Shown piece after piece: positions 1 through 6,486 of a DNA stretch of 29,352 bases (position 1 is its first letter; the number at the start of each line of letters is the position of its first letter). The stretch comes from a virus. A program made the position numbers and the translations under genes. The notes under the pieces are model-generated. The model did no database searches and was not told where the DNA came from. It saw only the letters and a program-made list of their open reading frames with translations. The stretch is taken from positions 1 through 29,352 of IMG/VR virus record IMGVR_UViG_3300020595_000140, one strand, 5' to 3'.

Positions 1-63
1 GAGGCTATTGGAAGAGTTGATAAAAAGTTAGGTGAGTTATTGTTAAACCATGTAGATGTATAA
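1..63 (+). CDS. 3' end of an unidentified early gene (partial)
   Basis: The first 20 codons of the window are open in frame 1 and end at TAA (61-63). The peptide finishes LLLNHVDV. The stop lies one base before the ATG at 65, the tight packing seen throughout this arm, so it is probably the C-terminus of an upstream early gene. Its function cannot be told from this fragment. Confidence 0.55.
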   Translation, partial: EAIGRVDKKLGELLLNHVDV

Positions 64-64
64 T

Positions 65-388
65 ATGAAAACATTAGGGGAATTTTTTAACCATGATTTT
101 GAAAAGGGTTGTTTTAGATTATGTGATTCAAGAGGTCATGTAGTTTACTCTGAAAATTCAGATAAGAATTGGTATAGATACGAGCGTGATTCAGAAGGTC
201 GTGTAGTTTACTATGAAGATTCAAATGAGTATTGGTATAGATACGAGTATGATTCAGAAGGAAATGAAACTTACTATGAAAGTTCATACGGAACTATTGG
301 AGGTGTTTCAAGAGAAGTTGTTGAAATGACAATGGAAGAGGTAGAAAAGTTAGCAGGTAAGAAAGTAAAAATAGTTAAAACTAAATAA
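65..388 (+). CDS. YD/RHS-like tandem-repeat phage protein, paralogue A
   Basis: A 107-aa protein. I chose the ATG at 65, not the in-frame ATG at 56, because it sits one base after the upstream stop. The N-terminus (FFNHDFEKGCFRLCDSRGH) is followed by about two copies of a 21-residue unit of the form VVYYEDSNEYWYRYEYDSEG plus a partial third. The C-terminal segment (EVVEMTMEEVEKLAGKKVKIV) resembles the conserved tail of repeat proteins found in many unrelated phages, whose function is unknown. Paralogue B (922-1326) shares the first 35 or so residues nearly identically, at DNA level too, but has three full units. The repeats are rich in Tyr, Trp, Asp and Glu and resemble YD-type beta repeats, so a binding role is possible but unproven. 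Confidence 0.85.
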   Translation: MKTLGEFFNHDFEKGCFRLCDSRGHVVYSENSDKNWYRYERDSEGRVVYYEDSNEYWYRYEYDSEGNETYYESSYGTIGGVSREVVEMTMEEVEKLAGKKVKIVKTK

Positions 389-389
389 T

Positions 390-920
390 ATGGGAATTGT
401 TGAAAAATTAGCCAAGGTGCAAGCTAAATTAAAAGCACCAAAAAACCAAAGAAATCACTTTGGTAAGTACAATTACAGGAGTTGTGAGGACATCTTAGAA
501 GCGGTTAAACCGTTAGTAAATGAATTAGGTTGTGTGGTAACACTTTCTGACGACGTTGTAGTTGTTTCTGATAGGATTTATGTTAAAGCAACAGCTTACT
601 TTCAAGACGAGAAAGAAACAGCTTCTTCAACAGCTTTAGCAAGAGAGCCTTTAATTCAAAAAGGAATGAATGAAGCACAGATAACAGGGTCTGCAAGTAG
701 CTACGCTAGAAAGTACGCTCTTAATGGTTTGTTTGCTATTGACGACACAAAGGATGCTGATGCGACCGAAACACATGGAAAGAAATCTACTCTAAAAGAG
801 GATTCTGATGAGTTCAACAAGGTAAAGTTAGCGATAGAGAAAGGATATACTATTGAGCAAGTCAAGACTAAGTATAATGTATCAAAAGAGGTTGAAGAAT
901 TACTAACAAAAAACAAGTAA
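390..920 (+). CDS. erf: ERF-family single-strand annealing protein
   Basis: A 176-aa single-strand annealing recombinase of the ERF superfamily (P22 Erf type), which anneals complementary ssDNA during phage recombination and end repair. Hallmarks are the N-terminal FGKYNYRSCEDILEAVKPL segment (residues 24-42) and the signature ITGSASSYARKYALNGLFAI followed by DDTKDADA (about 98-125). The charged C-terminal 45 residues look like the variable tail of the family. It starts two bases after the paralogue A stop and is followed at once by paralogue B, so all three are probably co-transcribed. The partner nuclease is likely the PD-(D/E)XK protein at 6483-7274, in a separate promoter unit. The family is confident; activity is inferred. 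Confidence 0.93.
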   Translation: MGIVEKLAKVQAKLKAPKNQRNHFGKYNYRSCEDILEAVKPLVNELGCVVTLSDDVVVVSDRIYVKATAYFQDEKETASSTALAREPLIQKGMNEAQITGSASSYARKYALNGLFAIDDTKDADATETHGKKSTLKEDSDEFNKVKLAIEKGYTIEQVKTKYNVSKEVEELLTKNK

Positions 921-921
921 A

Positions 922-1326
922 ATGGGGATAAAAGGAAAAACATTAGCAGAGTTCTTTAACCATGATTTTGAAAAGGGTTGTTTTAGATTATGTGATTCAA
1001 GAGGTCATGTAGTTTACCATGAAGATTCAGATGAGTATTGGTATAGATACGACCGTGATTCAGAAGGAAATGTAACTTACTGTGAAGATTCAAGTAAGTT
1101 TTGGAGTAGACACGAGTATGATTCAGAAGGAAATGAAACTTACTATGAAAGTTCAAATGAGTATTGGCGTAGATACGAGTATGATTCAGGAGGTCGTGTA
1201 ACTTACTATGAAAGTTCACACGGAAATACTAGAGGTGTTTCGAGAGAAGTTGTTGAAATGACAATGGAAGAAATTAATAAGTTAGCAGGTAAGAAAGTAA
1301 AAATAATTAATAACAAAAACAAGTAA
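922..1326 (+). CDS. YD/RHS-like tandem-repeat phage protein, paralogue B
   Basis: A 134-aa paralogue of 65-388. The N-terminal segment (FFNHDFEKGCFRLCDSRGHVV) matches paralogue A, followed by three full 21-residue units (DSEGN-x-TYYE-S-x-W-R-YEYD pattern) plus a partial fourth. The same C-terminal motif follows (EVVEMTMEEINKLAGKKVKI). The extra unit makes it 27 aa longer overall than paralogue A. The DNA of the shared region is almost identical (about 70 bp around 73-150 and 953-1020), so the two genes are a recent duplication flanking erf and could recombine with each other. Function unknown. Confidence 0.85.
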   Translation: MGIKGKTLAEFFNHDFEKGCFRLCDSRGHVVYHEDSDEYWYRYDRDSEGNVTYCEDSSKFWSRHEYDSEGNETYYESSNEYWRRYEYDSGGRVTYYESSHGNTRGVSREVVEMTMEEINKLAGKKVKIINNKNK

Positions 1327-1327
1327 G

Positions 1328-1657
1328 ATGGAAGTAAAAGGAAAAATTAAGTTAATTGGAAACACAGAAGTATTTGGAGAGAAAGAATTTAAGAAAAGAA
1401 ACCTTGTTGTCACAACAGACGAGCAATATCCACAAGATATTTTAATTGAATTTGTACAGGACAAATGCGACGTTTTAAACGCATACAAAGCAGGTGAGGA
1501 TGTTACTGTCGGCATAAATCTAAGAGGTAGAGAATGGGTGAATCCCGAAGGTGTTTCAAAGTACTTCAACAGTATTCAGGGATGGAGGATATCAAAAGGA
1601 ACAGAGGAAGCGGTAAAAGAAGAAGCGAGAGCAAAGGTTGATGATTTGCCGTTCTAA
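1328..1657 (+). CDS. DUF3127-type single-stranded DNA-binding protein
   Basis: A 109-aa protein with the pattern of DUF3127: MEVKGKIKLIG at the start, an LVVTTDEQYPQDILIEF strand pair, then DVTVGINLRGREW and GWRI. This is an OB-fold-like family common in Bacteroidota and their phages. The extreme C-terminus is acidic and ends DDLPF, the hallmark tip by which bacterial SSBs recruit partner proteins. It directly follows erf and paralogue B, as expected for an ssDNA-binding partner of an annealase. The family resemblance and the tip are visible; the SSB function is inferred from both. A hairpin (1673-1693) follows the stop. Confidence 0.85.
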   Translation: MEVKGKIKLIGNTEVFGEKEFKKRNLVVTTDEQYPQDILIEFVQDKCDVLNAYKAGEDVTVGINLRGREWVNPEGVSKYFNSIQGWRISKGTEEAVKEEARAKVDDLPF

Positions 1658-1672
1658 TATAAATATGTTAAC

Positions 1673-1697
1673 AGGGGAGTGAACTGCTCCCCTTTAC
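1673..1697 (+). terminator. Hairpin after the SSB-like gene, possible weak terminator
   Basis: AGGGGAG (1673-1679) and CTCCCCT (1687-1693) form a perfect 7-bp stem with a 7-nt loop, in the gap between the SSB-like gene and the next small gene. Only TTT follows directly, so termination may be partial, or the hairpin may protect or process the mRNA. Confidence 0.45.
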
Positions 1698-1709
1698 AAA
1701 AAAGAAGCA

Positions 1710-1874
1710 ATGGAATGCACGCAAGCAGAAATACAGAGTAAAATAAATCAACTTCAAGACGAGGTTGATTTTAAATCAAAAGAAAGAAGTTCCTTGTCAA
1801 AAAGAATAAATGAATTAAAGAAACAAGTAGAATATTGGCGAGAGCTCGACGAAAGTCAATTAAAAGCATTTTAA
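1710..1874 (+). CDS. Small coiled-coil protein (54 aa)
   Basis: ATG at 1710 opens a 54-aa frame ending at TAA 1872-1874, one base before the next ATG. The peptide begins MECTQAEIQSKINQLQDEV and continues with heptad-like spacing of Ile, Leu and Val among Lys, Glu and Gln, so it is probably one continuous coiled coil. It is highly charged, with a single Cys. Such small coiled-coil proteins are frequent in early phage operons. No family recognised. Confidence 0.7.
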   Translation: MECTQAEIQSKINQLQDEVDFKSKERSSLSKRINELKKQVEYWRELDESQLKAF

Positions 1875-1875
1875 G

Positions 1876-2094
1876 ATGAATAAAAACGAAGAACTATTAT
1901 ATGATTACCTACATGACTTTAGAGCAGAAACAGGTAAGTGCAATCCTTCAAATAAAGACATTTTAGAGGTTGTAAACATGAATGAAAGAACTTTATACAG
2001 AACCCTTAAATCCCTTGAAGAAAAGGGTCTTATAAAGCGTGAAACAATAAGCGTAGGGAACTTTGGAAAGACTAGAGTTATACACGTAATATGA
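1876..2094 (+). CDS. Winged helix-turn-helix DNA-binding protein
   Basis: A 72-aa protein that is essentially one winged-helix domain. An N-terminal helix (NEELLYDYLHDF) leads to a helix-turn-helix (PSNKDILEVVNMNERTLYRTLKSLEEKGLI) and a beta wing (KRETISVGNFGKTRVIHVI). The layout resembles HTH_36/MarR-like or LexA N-terminal folds. It has no effector or dimerisation domain. It overlaps the next gene by ATGA (2091-2094), implying translational coupling. It could be a transcriptional regulator of the early arm or a replication initiation accessory; the sequence does not decide. Confidence 0.8.
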   Translation: MNKNEELLYDYLHDFRAETGKCNPSNKDILEVVNMNERTLYRTLKSLEEKGLIKRETISVGNFGKTRVIHVI

Positions 2095-2426
2095 CAGAAA
2101 CCGAGTTAAAATTAGCTCTTTATATTATTAGGAATATCGTCGAATCTCATGTGTTGTCAGATGATTTTAGCGGAGTTTCTGAGTTCTTTCTAAGGGAGTT
2201 TGTGTCAAAGAAACTGAGCAGAATACTTGACGAACCTCTTAAAGATTCTCTTGTTAGTTTAAGGACTACGATAACAGCAGACAACCTTATTAGAGGTGTT
2301 AAAAACCAATCAAAAGACGATTTTCTAAAAACCTTAAATACTATAATTAAAAACAATCTAGTTGATGGCGACAGAAGCAAACATATCCTTGAGAATAGAC
2401 AAGATTCCGAAACACAAGATAGTTAA
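2091..2426 (+). CDS. Early protein of unknown function (111 aa)
   Basis: A 111-aa, mostly helical protein coupled to the winged-helix gene by an ATGA overlap. Seen in it: an amphipathic N-terminal helix (ETELKLALYIIRNIVESHVL), a central KKLSRILDEPLKDSLVSL stretch and a polar C-terminus. It overlaps the next gene by 62 bp in another frame, so its last 20 residues are constrained by two proteins. I do not recognise a family. Its place between a DNA-binding protein and the helicase-like ATPase suggests a replication accessory role, by context only. Confidence 0.7.
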   Translation: MTETELKLALYIIRNIVESHVLSDDFSGVSEFFLREFVSKKLSRILDEPLKDSLVSLRTTITADNLIRGVKNQSKDDFLKTLNTIIKNNLVDGDRSKHILENRQDSETQDS

Positions 2427-2667
2427 AGGTAAGCCGATTCTTGAAGATGGGGAATGGGTAACACCTTACTATTACAGAATGACTATCGGTATAAGTGATG
2501 AATGCGAGTTCAGGGAATGGTCTGATTGGGGGTATAATATAAAATGTTGGGGATGGCAGAACAGAGAAGAGAGAATAGCTAAGAAACCTAGAAATTGGCT
2601 TGGCGGAGGTGGCGTTCATTGGACTGATGGAATAATAAAGAAAGTACTAAAAAAACTAAACAAATGA
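2365..2667 (+). CDS. Conserved phage protein of unknown function (100 aa)
   Basis: ATG at 2365 is preferred to the in-frame TTG at 2362. The N-terminus reads MATEANISLRIDKIPKHKI followed by VKGK, a pattern I associate with small hypothetical proteins in early regions of flavobacterial phages. The middle is Trp-rich (EFREWSDWGYNIKCWGW), then comes a Gly-rich turn (WLGGGGVHW) and a basic C-terminus. It overlaps the preceding gene by 62 bp and the helicase-like gene by ATGA (2664-2667). The latter suggests coupled translation and a possible link to the helicase. No function can be assigned. Confidence 0.75.
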   Translation: MATEANISLRIDKIPKHKIVKGKPILEDGEWVTPYYYRMTIGISDECEFREWSDWGYNIKCWGWQNREERIAKKPRNWLGGGGVHWTDGIIKKVLKKLNK

Positions 2668-3512
2668 CAGACGAAGATATAGATAAAAGAGAAACAGATA
2701 GAATGTATTTTGAGCAACTTCTAAACGATTCTTATATAGACCCTAGTGAAGAAGTTGAGTACCCACCTGTTGCGATAAGCATGGGAACTTACAGTTATGA
2801 AACAAGAAACGGAAAGAAAACCTACCCAATACCTCTAGGAACGTATGGAAACTTTAGCTTTATTCAAGCACCTCCAAAAGTAGGAAAGAGTTTCTTTGTT
2901 AGTTTATTAACAACTGTTTACTTAAAGGAGAACATTGGCTCAAGAGGAGGAGATATGAGAGGACACAGAAACAAAAGAGAAGTTGTTCACTTTGATACAG
3001 AGCAAGGGAGATTCCACGCAAGTAAGATGTTTAAAAGACCTCTTGAGATTGCAGGGCATGGGTTCGACGGTTATCATTGTCACGCTCTAAGAAGTATGTC
3101 ACCAACAACAAGGCTGAATTATATTGACTGGTATCTTGAAACTCAAGTGGAAGACGCTGGTCTTGTTATTATTGATGGTATAGCTGACCTATGTAACAAC
3201 GTAAACTGTGTTGAAGAGTCAAACAGAGTCGTTCAGAAGGTTATGGAGTGGACTGAGAAATACGATTGCCATATGGTTCTTGTGATACATTCTAATTTCG
3301 GTAGCGACAAACCAACAGGGCATCTTGGTTCTTTCTTAGAAAAGAAAACTGAAAATCAGATTCAGCTAGAAAAGAACGCAACAAACAAGAACCTTGTTGA
3401 TGTGATTTGCAAGAGAACAAGAAACAAAGCATTCGACCAATTTAGCTTTTCTATAAACAAGGGGCTTCCCGAAATACCACACTTGCCAAGTTTTAATGAG
3501 ATTTTATCATAA
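2664..3512 (+). CDS. RecA-fold (RepA/DnaB-like) ATPase, probable replicative helicase
   Basis: A 282-aa P-loop ATPase of the RecA/DnaB superfamily (AAA_25, RepA-like). Walker A is APPKVGKS (residues 69-76). A HFDTEQ segment (109-114) occupies the usual place of the catalytic Glu. Walker B is LVIID (167-171), and VLVIHSNFG (205-213) matches the sensor strand. The Leu-Gly-Ser-Phe stretch near 221 and the C-terminal KRTRN segment fit the DNA-facing loops of hexameric helicases. It lacks the N-terminal DnaG-binding domain of full DnaB, as in RepA-type phage and plasmid helicases. It is coupled to the preceding gene by ATGA and is the last gene before a new promoter (3517-3547). The fold is confident; helicase rather than another RecA-like role is inferred. 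Confidence 0.85.
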   Translation: MTDEDIDKRETDRMYFEQLLNDSYIDPSEEVEYPPVAISMGTYSYETRNGKKTYPIPLGTYGNFSFIQAPPKVGKSFFVSLLTTVYLKENIGSRGGDMRGHRNKREVVHFDTEQGRFHASKMFKRPLEIAGHGFDGYHCHALRSMSPTTRLNYIDWYLETQVEDAGLVIIDGIADLCNNVNCVEESNRVVQKVMEWTEKYDCHMVLVIHSNFGSDKPTGHLGSFLEKKTENQIQLEKNATNKNLVDVICKRTRNKAFDQFSFSINKGLPEIPHLPSFNEILS

Positions 3513-3516
3513 AAAC

Positions 3517-3547
3517 TTGCATTGTACATTGAAAACAACTATATTTG
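3517..3547 (+). promoter_or_regulatory. Bacteroidota-type promoter for the metallophosphoesterase/sigma unit
   Basis: The -33 element TTG (3517-3519) and -7 element TATATTTG (3540-3547) are separated by 20 bp, matching the Bacteroidota consensus TTG-N(19-21)-TAnnTTTG. It lies just after the helicase stop and 19 bp before the ATG at 3567. Spacing and elements match the second + promoter at 6283-6313 exactly. Confidence 0.75.
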
Positions 3548-3566
3548 TAAAATAAACAAAAACAAC

Positions 3567-4292
3567 ATGACAAAAAAGAAAGATTTTAGACCAAGACTAA
3601 AAGGGAAAAAAAGAAAAGCCTATGAGAATATGGTGAAAGCAGAGTCAAGGGTTCTTGTGATTGGAGACTTGCATGAGCCTTTCTGTCTTGAAGGTTACTT
3701 AGAGTTTTGCAAGGAACAATACGCTATACACAACTGCAATAGGGTTGTTTTTATAGGGGATATCATTGATAACCACTATTCTTCTTATCACGAAACAGAT
3801 AGCGATGGTTTAGGCGGTAAGAAAGAGTTAGAGTTTGCTATCAAAAAACTAAGTAAATGGTACAAAGCCTTTCCTAACGCAGATATAACTCTTGGCAACC
3901 ATGACAGGATAATCATACGCAAGGCTCAAACCTCAAATATCCCTAGTAAATGGATAAGAGAGTTTGGAGAGGTTCTCGAAACACCTAATTGGAACTTTGT
4001 GACAGAGGTTTATATTGACGGAGTTAGGTATGTTCATGGAGACAAAAGCAATAAGCCAAGAACAGCAGCAAAAAGAGACATGGTTTCAACTGTTTCAGGT
4101 CACTACCACACAGATATGTATGTAGAGTGGTTCTTTGGAAAGACAAGAAGTATTTTTGCAATGGCTGTTGGTTGTGGTATAGATAGTAAATCTTATGCTA
4201 TGGCATATATGCAGGGAGGTAAAAAGGAAGCTATTGGAGCAGGTGTCGTTGTTGGTGGTCACACCGCTTTTAATGTAAAAATGAATTTATAA
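3567..4292 (+). CDS. Calcineurin-like metallophosphoesterase
   Basis: A 241-aa protein starting at ATG 3567. The in-frame TTG at 3522 lies inside the promoter and is rejected. All metal-binding motifs of the calcineurin-like superfamily are present: GDLH (residues 33-36), GDIID (64-68), GNHD (110-113), VHGD (156-159) and GHYH (178-181). The N-terminus is very basic (KKKDFRPRLKGKKRK), consistent with nucleic-acid binding. Phages often encode such enzymes near replication genes, as nucleases or nucleotide phosphatases, but the substrate cannot be read from the sequence. It is first in a promoter unit with the sigma-like gene, 3 bp apart. Confidence 0.9.
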   Translation: MTKKKDFRPRLKGKKRKAYENMVKAESRVLVIGDLHEPFCLEGYLEFCKEQYAIHNCNRVVFIGDIIDNHYSSYHETDSDGLGGKKELEFAIKKLSKWYKAFPNADITLGNHDRIIIRKAQTSNIPSKWIREFGEVLETPNWNFVTEVYIDGVRYVHGDKSNKPRTAAKRDMVSTVSGHYHTDMYVEWFFGKTRSIFAMAVGCGIDSKSYAMAYMQGGKKEAIGAGVVVGGHTAFNVKMNL

Positions 4293-4295
4293 GAT

Positions 4296-4988
4296 ATGAG
4301 TAAACGTAGAGTATTAGATGTGTTAGCTGAGAAGCATGAGGATTGGATGAATATGGCACGTTCATTTGGACTTAGCAATGATGATGCAGGTGAGATAGTT
4401 CAGGGAATGTACCTAAAGATGAATGAGTACATAAAAGATGTTGATAAGATTATGTATAACGAGGATAAGGTTAACACATTCTACGTTTATAAGACCATGA
4501 ATAACTTGTTTCTGTCAGGCTACCACTTAAACGGTAATCTAGGTAAGTTTAAAGCAAGCAAGATTAGCTATGTTTCTAACTTGTTTGACTTAGACGATGA
4601 TAGACCTGATAACTACAACTCAGAAGAGGTTGAAGGTAAGTTATCGACAGAAATCCAAGTAAAGACGTTAAAAGCTATTAGAAGAGCTGAGATAGAGGGC
4701 TCTGTCAACTTCCTTAAAGAGGAAAAAGAGTTAGAGGATATGAGAATGTTTGAAGCCTTGTATTCTAACTTAAAAGACGATGTTGACTGTTTTATAGATT
4801 CATGGTATTGGTATGAATCAAAGATGTTTAGGCTATATTTTTATAAAGACATGTCAATGAGAGAGATATCAAGAGAAACTAAAATAAGTCTAACGTCTAT
4901 TTGTTTGACTATAAAGCATTGCAAGAAGATGATTATAGACGAGTTTGGAGAAGATTACGAGAGATATTTAAAAAACAAAGAGTATTAA
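4296..4988 (+). CDS. Sigma-70-like phage transcription factor
   Basis: A 230-aa protein with divergent sigma-factor architecture. An N-terminal helical segment, about residues 1-75 (DWMNMARSFGLSNDDAGEIVQ then MYLKMNEYI), resembles sigma region 2. An acidic linker follows. The C-terminal region-4 helix-turn-helix is FYKDMSMREISRETKISLTS then ICLTIKHCKKMI (about 186-218). Similar proteins are annotated as phage sigma factors in flavobacterial phages. Lying in an early unit, it is the best candidate for redirecting host RNA polymerase to late genes, possibly at the repeated 17-bp motif found at 16109, 18261 and 27613. That link is inference. The C-terminus is rich in Tyr, Glu and Lys and the following gene starts 3 bp after the stop. 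Confidence 0.75.
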   Translation: MSKRRVLDVLAEKHEDWMNMARSFGLSNDDAGEIVQGMYLKMNEYIKDVDKIMYNEDKVNTFYVYKTMNNLFLSGYHLNGNLGKFKASKISYVSNLFDLDDDRPDNYNSEEVEGKLSTEIQVKTLKAIRRAEIEGSVNFLKEEKELEDMRMFEALYSNLKDDVDCFIDSWYWYESKMFRLYFYKDMSMREISRETKISLTSICLTIKHCKKMIIDEFGEDYERYLKNKEY

Positions 4989-4991
4989 ATT

Positions 4992-5156
4992 ATGAAAAAA
5001 AAGAAGTACACACAAAAAGAGCAGATAAACCAACTAGAGGTTGTGTTTGCAAAGTTATTTCTTGCTTTATCAGAGCAAGCAAAAGAGATTAGAAAGATAC
5101 AAGGTAAACTTGAGATGGAATTTAAAAAAGTAGAAGATGTTTCAGAAGAAGATTAA
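4992..5156 (+). CDS. Small charged helical protein (54 aa)
   Basis: ATG at 4992 begins 3 bp after the sigma-like stop. It is a 54-aa frame starting MKKKKYTQKEQINQLEVVFA, with a hydrophobic helix in the middle (VVFAKLFLALSEQA) and an acidic end (KKVEDVSEED). It overlaps the next gene's start (5137) by 20 bp, in keeping with local packing. Probably a single long amphipathic or coiled-coil helix. No family recognised. The longer alternative frame here (4901-5092) overlaps the sigma region-4 coding sequence and looks like a shadow. Confidence 0.65.
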   Translation: MKKKKYTQKEQINQLEVVFAKLFLALSEQAKEIRKIQGKLEMEFKKVEDVSEED

Positions 5157-5466
5157 AGAGTTAAGGGGTTTAGTTGACACGTTAAAGATAGATAATGACC
5201 TCCTTTATAAATATGTAGACGCACTAACTACAAAAGTTTTTGAACTAGAAAACCCTTATAGATTAAAAACAGGTGACGTGGTTTATGGTTTTCAGGCTTG
5301 TGGTGAAACATACTCAGGTAAAGCCGAGGTGTTAGATGTTTACAGGGGTTACTATAACGAACCCTTATACGACATTTACTTTAAAGGCTTTCGTGTAGTA
5401 AAGGGTTTGAGCTACGAAAATATAATAACAAAAAAACGAAGAAATAATGGCAAAGGAAAAAAGTAA
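5137..5466 (+). CDS. Small protein with coiled coil plus SH3/KOW-like domain, paralogue 1
   Basis: A 109-aa protein. An N-terminal coiled coil (about residues 1-38, KKIKELRGLVDTLKIDNDL onward) precedes a beta domain beginning ENPYRLKTGDVVYGF and continuing with AEVLDVYRGYYNEPLYDIYF and a final NIITKK strand. The GD-x-VYG opening and the YD-x-Y/F-F strand recur in paralogue 2 (5805-6107), identifying a duplicated gene pair around 5447-5827. The beta part looks like a small SH3, KOW or Tudor-like barrel. It overlaps its neighbours at both ends by about 20 bp. Function unknown. Confidence 0.8.
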   Translation: MFQKKIKELRGLVDTLKIDNDLLYKYVDALTTKVFELENPYRLKTGDVVYGFQACGETYSGKAEVLDVYRGYYNEPLYDIYFKGFRVVKGLSYENIITKKRRNNGKGKK

Positions 5467-5827
5467 GGGTCTAGGGGATGATGTGGAAGAAGTGCTAGAA
5501 AAAACAGGTGCTAAGAAAGTTGCGCAGTTTTTATTTGGCAAAGACTGTAATTGTGAGCAACGCAAAGAGTGGCTAAACAAGAAGTTTCCAAGAAGAAGTA
5601 CAGAGTGTTTAACACAGAAAGAATATAAGTTCCTTGATGAACTATATCAGTCAAAGCCAAGAACCATAAAAGCAGATAAATCAAAAGAAGTGTACGCTAT
5701 CTATAATAGAGTATTTAACATGAAGAAGAAGTTTTCAAACTGCAATTCATGTGTCAAAGGAGTTTTATCAGAGTTGAATATTATTTACACTAAATACAAA
5801 GAAGATGTTTTACAGAAAAAAAATTAA
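5447..5827 (+). CDS. Conserved Cys-containing phage protein (GLGD...CxCEQRKEWLN type)
   Basis: A 126-aa protein with the order GLGDDVEEVLEKTGAKKVAQ, then FLFGKDCNCEQRKEWLNKKF, then ECLTQKEYKFLDELY, and a later CNSCV. I recognise this arrangement from hypothetical proteins widespread in Bacteroidota phages and prophages. The CxC and CxxC pairs (about residues 42-44 and 102-105) could bind one zinc ion. It is nested between the two SH3-like paralogues, overlapping each by about 20 bp, so all three are translated together. Function unknown; it is not an enzyme of any family I can name. Confidence 0.85.
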   Translation: MAKEKSKGLGDDVEEVLEKTGAKKVAQFLFGKDCNCEQRKEWLNKKFPRRSTECLTQKEYKFLDELYQSKPRTIKADKSKEVYAIYNRVFNMKKKFSNCNSCVKGVLSELNIIYTKYKEDVLQKKN

Positions 5828-6107
5828 AAAACTAGAGGAGCAAAACAGGTGGTTGTCTATAAGGCTCACGTATTTAGAAAACCCACTCAAGTTAAGAATA
5901 GGCGATAAAGTTTATGGGTATGTACATTTGCGTTCTAATATTTTTCGTGAAATAAACTCCACAGGACGGGTTGTTCGGGTTCATAGGAATAGTCAAGGAC
6001 GCCCTAGGTACGATGTTTTCTTTGAAGACTCTCACTTAGAGAAAGACTTACCTTATCACAGGATAATAACAGAAAAACCAAATAAAGATGAAGATACCAA
6101 AGCCTAG
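5805..6107 (+). CDS. Small protein with coiled coil plus SH3/KOW-like domain, paralogue 2
   Basis: A 100-aa paralogue of 5137-5466. The N-terminal charged coiled coil (KKIKKLEEQNRWLSIRL) leads into LENPLKLRIGDKVYGYV, a variable region, then a TGRVVRVHR strand, a YDVFFEDS strand and a C-terminal HRIITEK strand. The match to paralogue 1 is clearest at ENP-x-(R/K)L(K/R)-x-GD-x-VYG, YD(I/V)-(Y/F)F and IIT(K/E)K. The middle has diverged and gained basic residues. It overlaps 5447-5827 by 23 bp and the next small gene by 20 bp. Function unknown. Confidence 0.8.
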   Translation: MFYRKKIKKLEEQNRWLSIRLTYLENPLKLRIGDKVYGYVHLRSNIFREINSTGRVVRVHRNSQGRPRYDVFFEDSHLEKDLPYHRIITEKPNKDEDTKA

Positions 6108-6243
6108 GAAGTACGAAACCGAAACAGAGTATATCTTAAAGTGGGCGAATAACGCTGCTGTCATGCAAGCTATACCTGACAAGCAGAAACGTATAGACAC
6201 AGTAAGAGCAGCGTTTAAGAATAACTTTATGCCAAACCAATAA
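6088..6243 (+). CDS. Small conserved-looking phage protein (51 aa)
   Basis: ATG at 6088 opens a 51-aa frame ending at TAA 6241-6243, just before the terminator at 6251. The peptide starts MKIPKPRKYETETEYILKWA and later has IPDKQKRIDTV. It distantly recalls the short phage motif PxKGES-x-x-x-(F/Y)I-x-x-C-x-x-x-(F/Y)PDxxQR, but without the cysteines. That similarity is weak and may be fortuitous. It is probably the last gene of this early unit. Confidence 0.65.
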   Translation: MKIPKPRKYETETEYILKWANNAAVMQAIPDKQKRIDTVRAAFKNNFMPNQ

Positions 6244-6250
6244 CCGCAAG

Positions 6251-6281
6251 AAACCGATAGATGAAAATTTATCGGTTTTTT
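6251..6281 (+). terminator. Rho-independent terminator inside the early arm
   Basis: AAACCGATA (6251-6259) pairs with TATCGGTTT (6270-6278) around a 10-nt loop, and the descending arm runs into TTTTTT (6276-6281). It closes the unit started at 3517-3547. The next promoter's -33 TTG (6283-6285) begins immediately after. Confidence 0.85.
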
Positions 6282-6282
6282 C

Positions 6283-6313
6283 TTGACTTATATGTTGTAA
6301 ACTATTATATTTG
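6283..6313 (+). promoter_or_regulatory. Bacteroidota-type promoter for the nuclease unit
   Basis: TTG (6283-6285), a 20-bp spacer and TATATTTG (6306-6313) match the Bacteroidota promoter consensus with the same spacing as the promoter at 3517. It lies directly behind a terminator and 29 bp before the ATG at 6343, so terminator plus promoter form a clean unit boundary. Confidence 0.8.
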
Positions 6314-6342
6314 CAATATACATAATCAAAAAGACAAGTAAA

Positions 6343-6486
6343 ATGAAAAAAACTAAAGAATTAAAACAAGAATTATCCGATTCGGAAAAGGTAGATTACT
6401 TGCAACAGTACTACCATGAATTAGTTAGTAACGAAGTTCCTAGTATAATAAAGGAGGATATTTTAAAAACAGCACTTGGTATATGA
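6343..6486 (+). CDS. Small protein preceding the nuclease (47 aa)
   Basis: ATG at 6343 begins a 47-aa frame ending in a TGA (6484-6486) that overlaps the ATG of the nuclease gene (ATGA at 6483-6486). The peptide starts MKKTKELKQELSDSEKVDYL and has a QQYYHELVSNEV segment, so it is charged and probably helical. It is the first gene after the promoter at 6283. Its coupling to the nuclease raises the possibility of an inhibitor or cofactor of that enzyme, which is speculation. Confidence 0.7.
   Translation: MKKTKELKQELSDSEKVDYLQQYYHELVSNEVPSIIKEDILKTALGI

Noticed and set aside
983-1219. Minus-strand 78-aa open frame opposite the YD-like paralogue
   Set aside because: Its NHT/HSK-type repeats are the reverse complement of the 63-bp coding repeats; a shadow frame.
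5932-5939. TACATTTG, a perfect -7 box sequence
   Set aside because: It is inside the coding region of 5805-6107 and has no TTG about 20 bp upstream.
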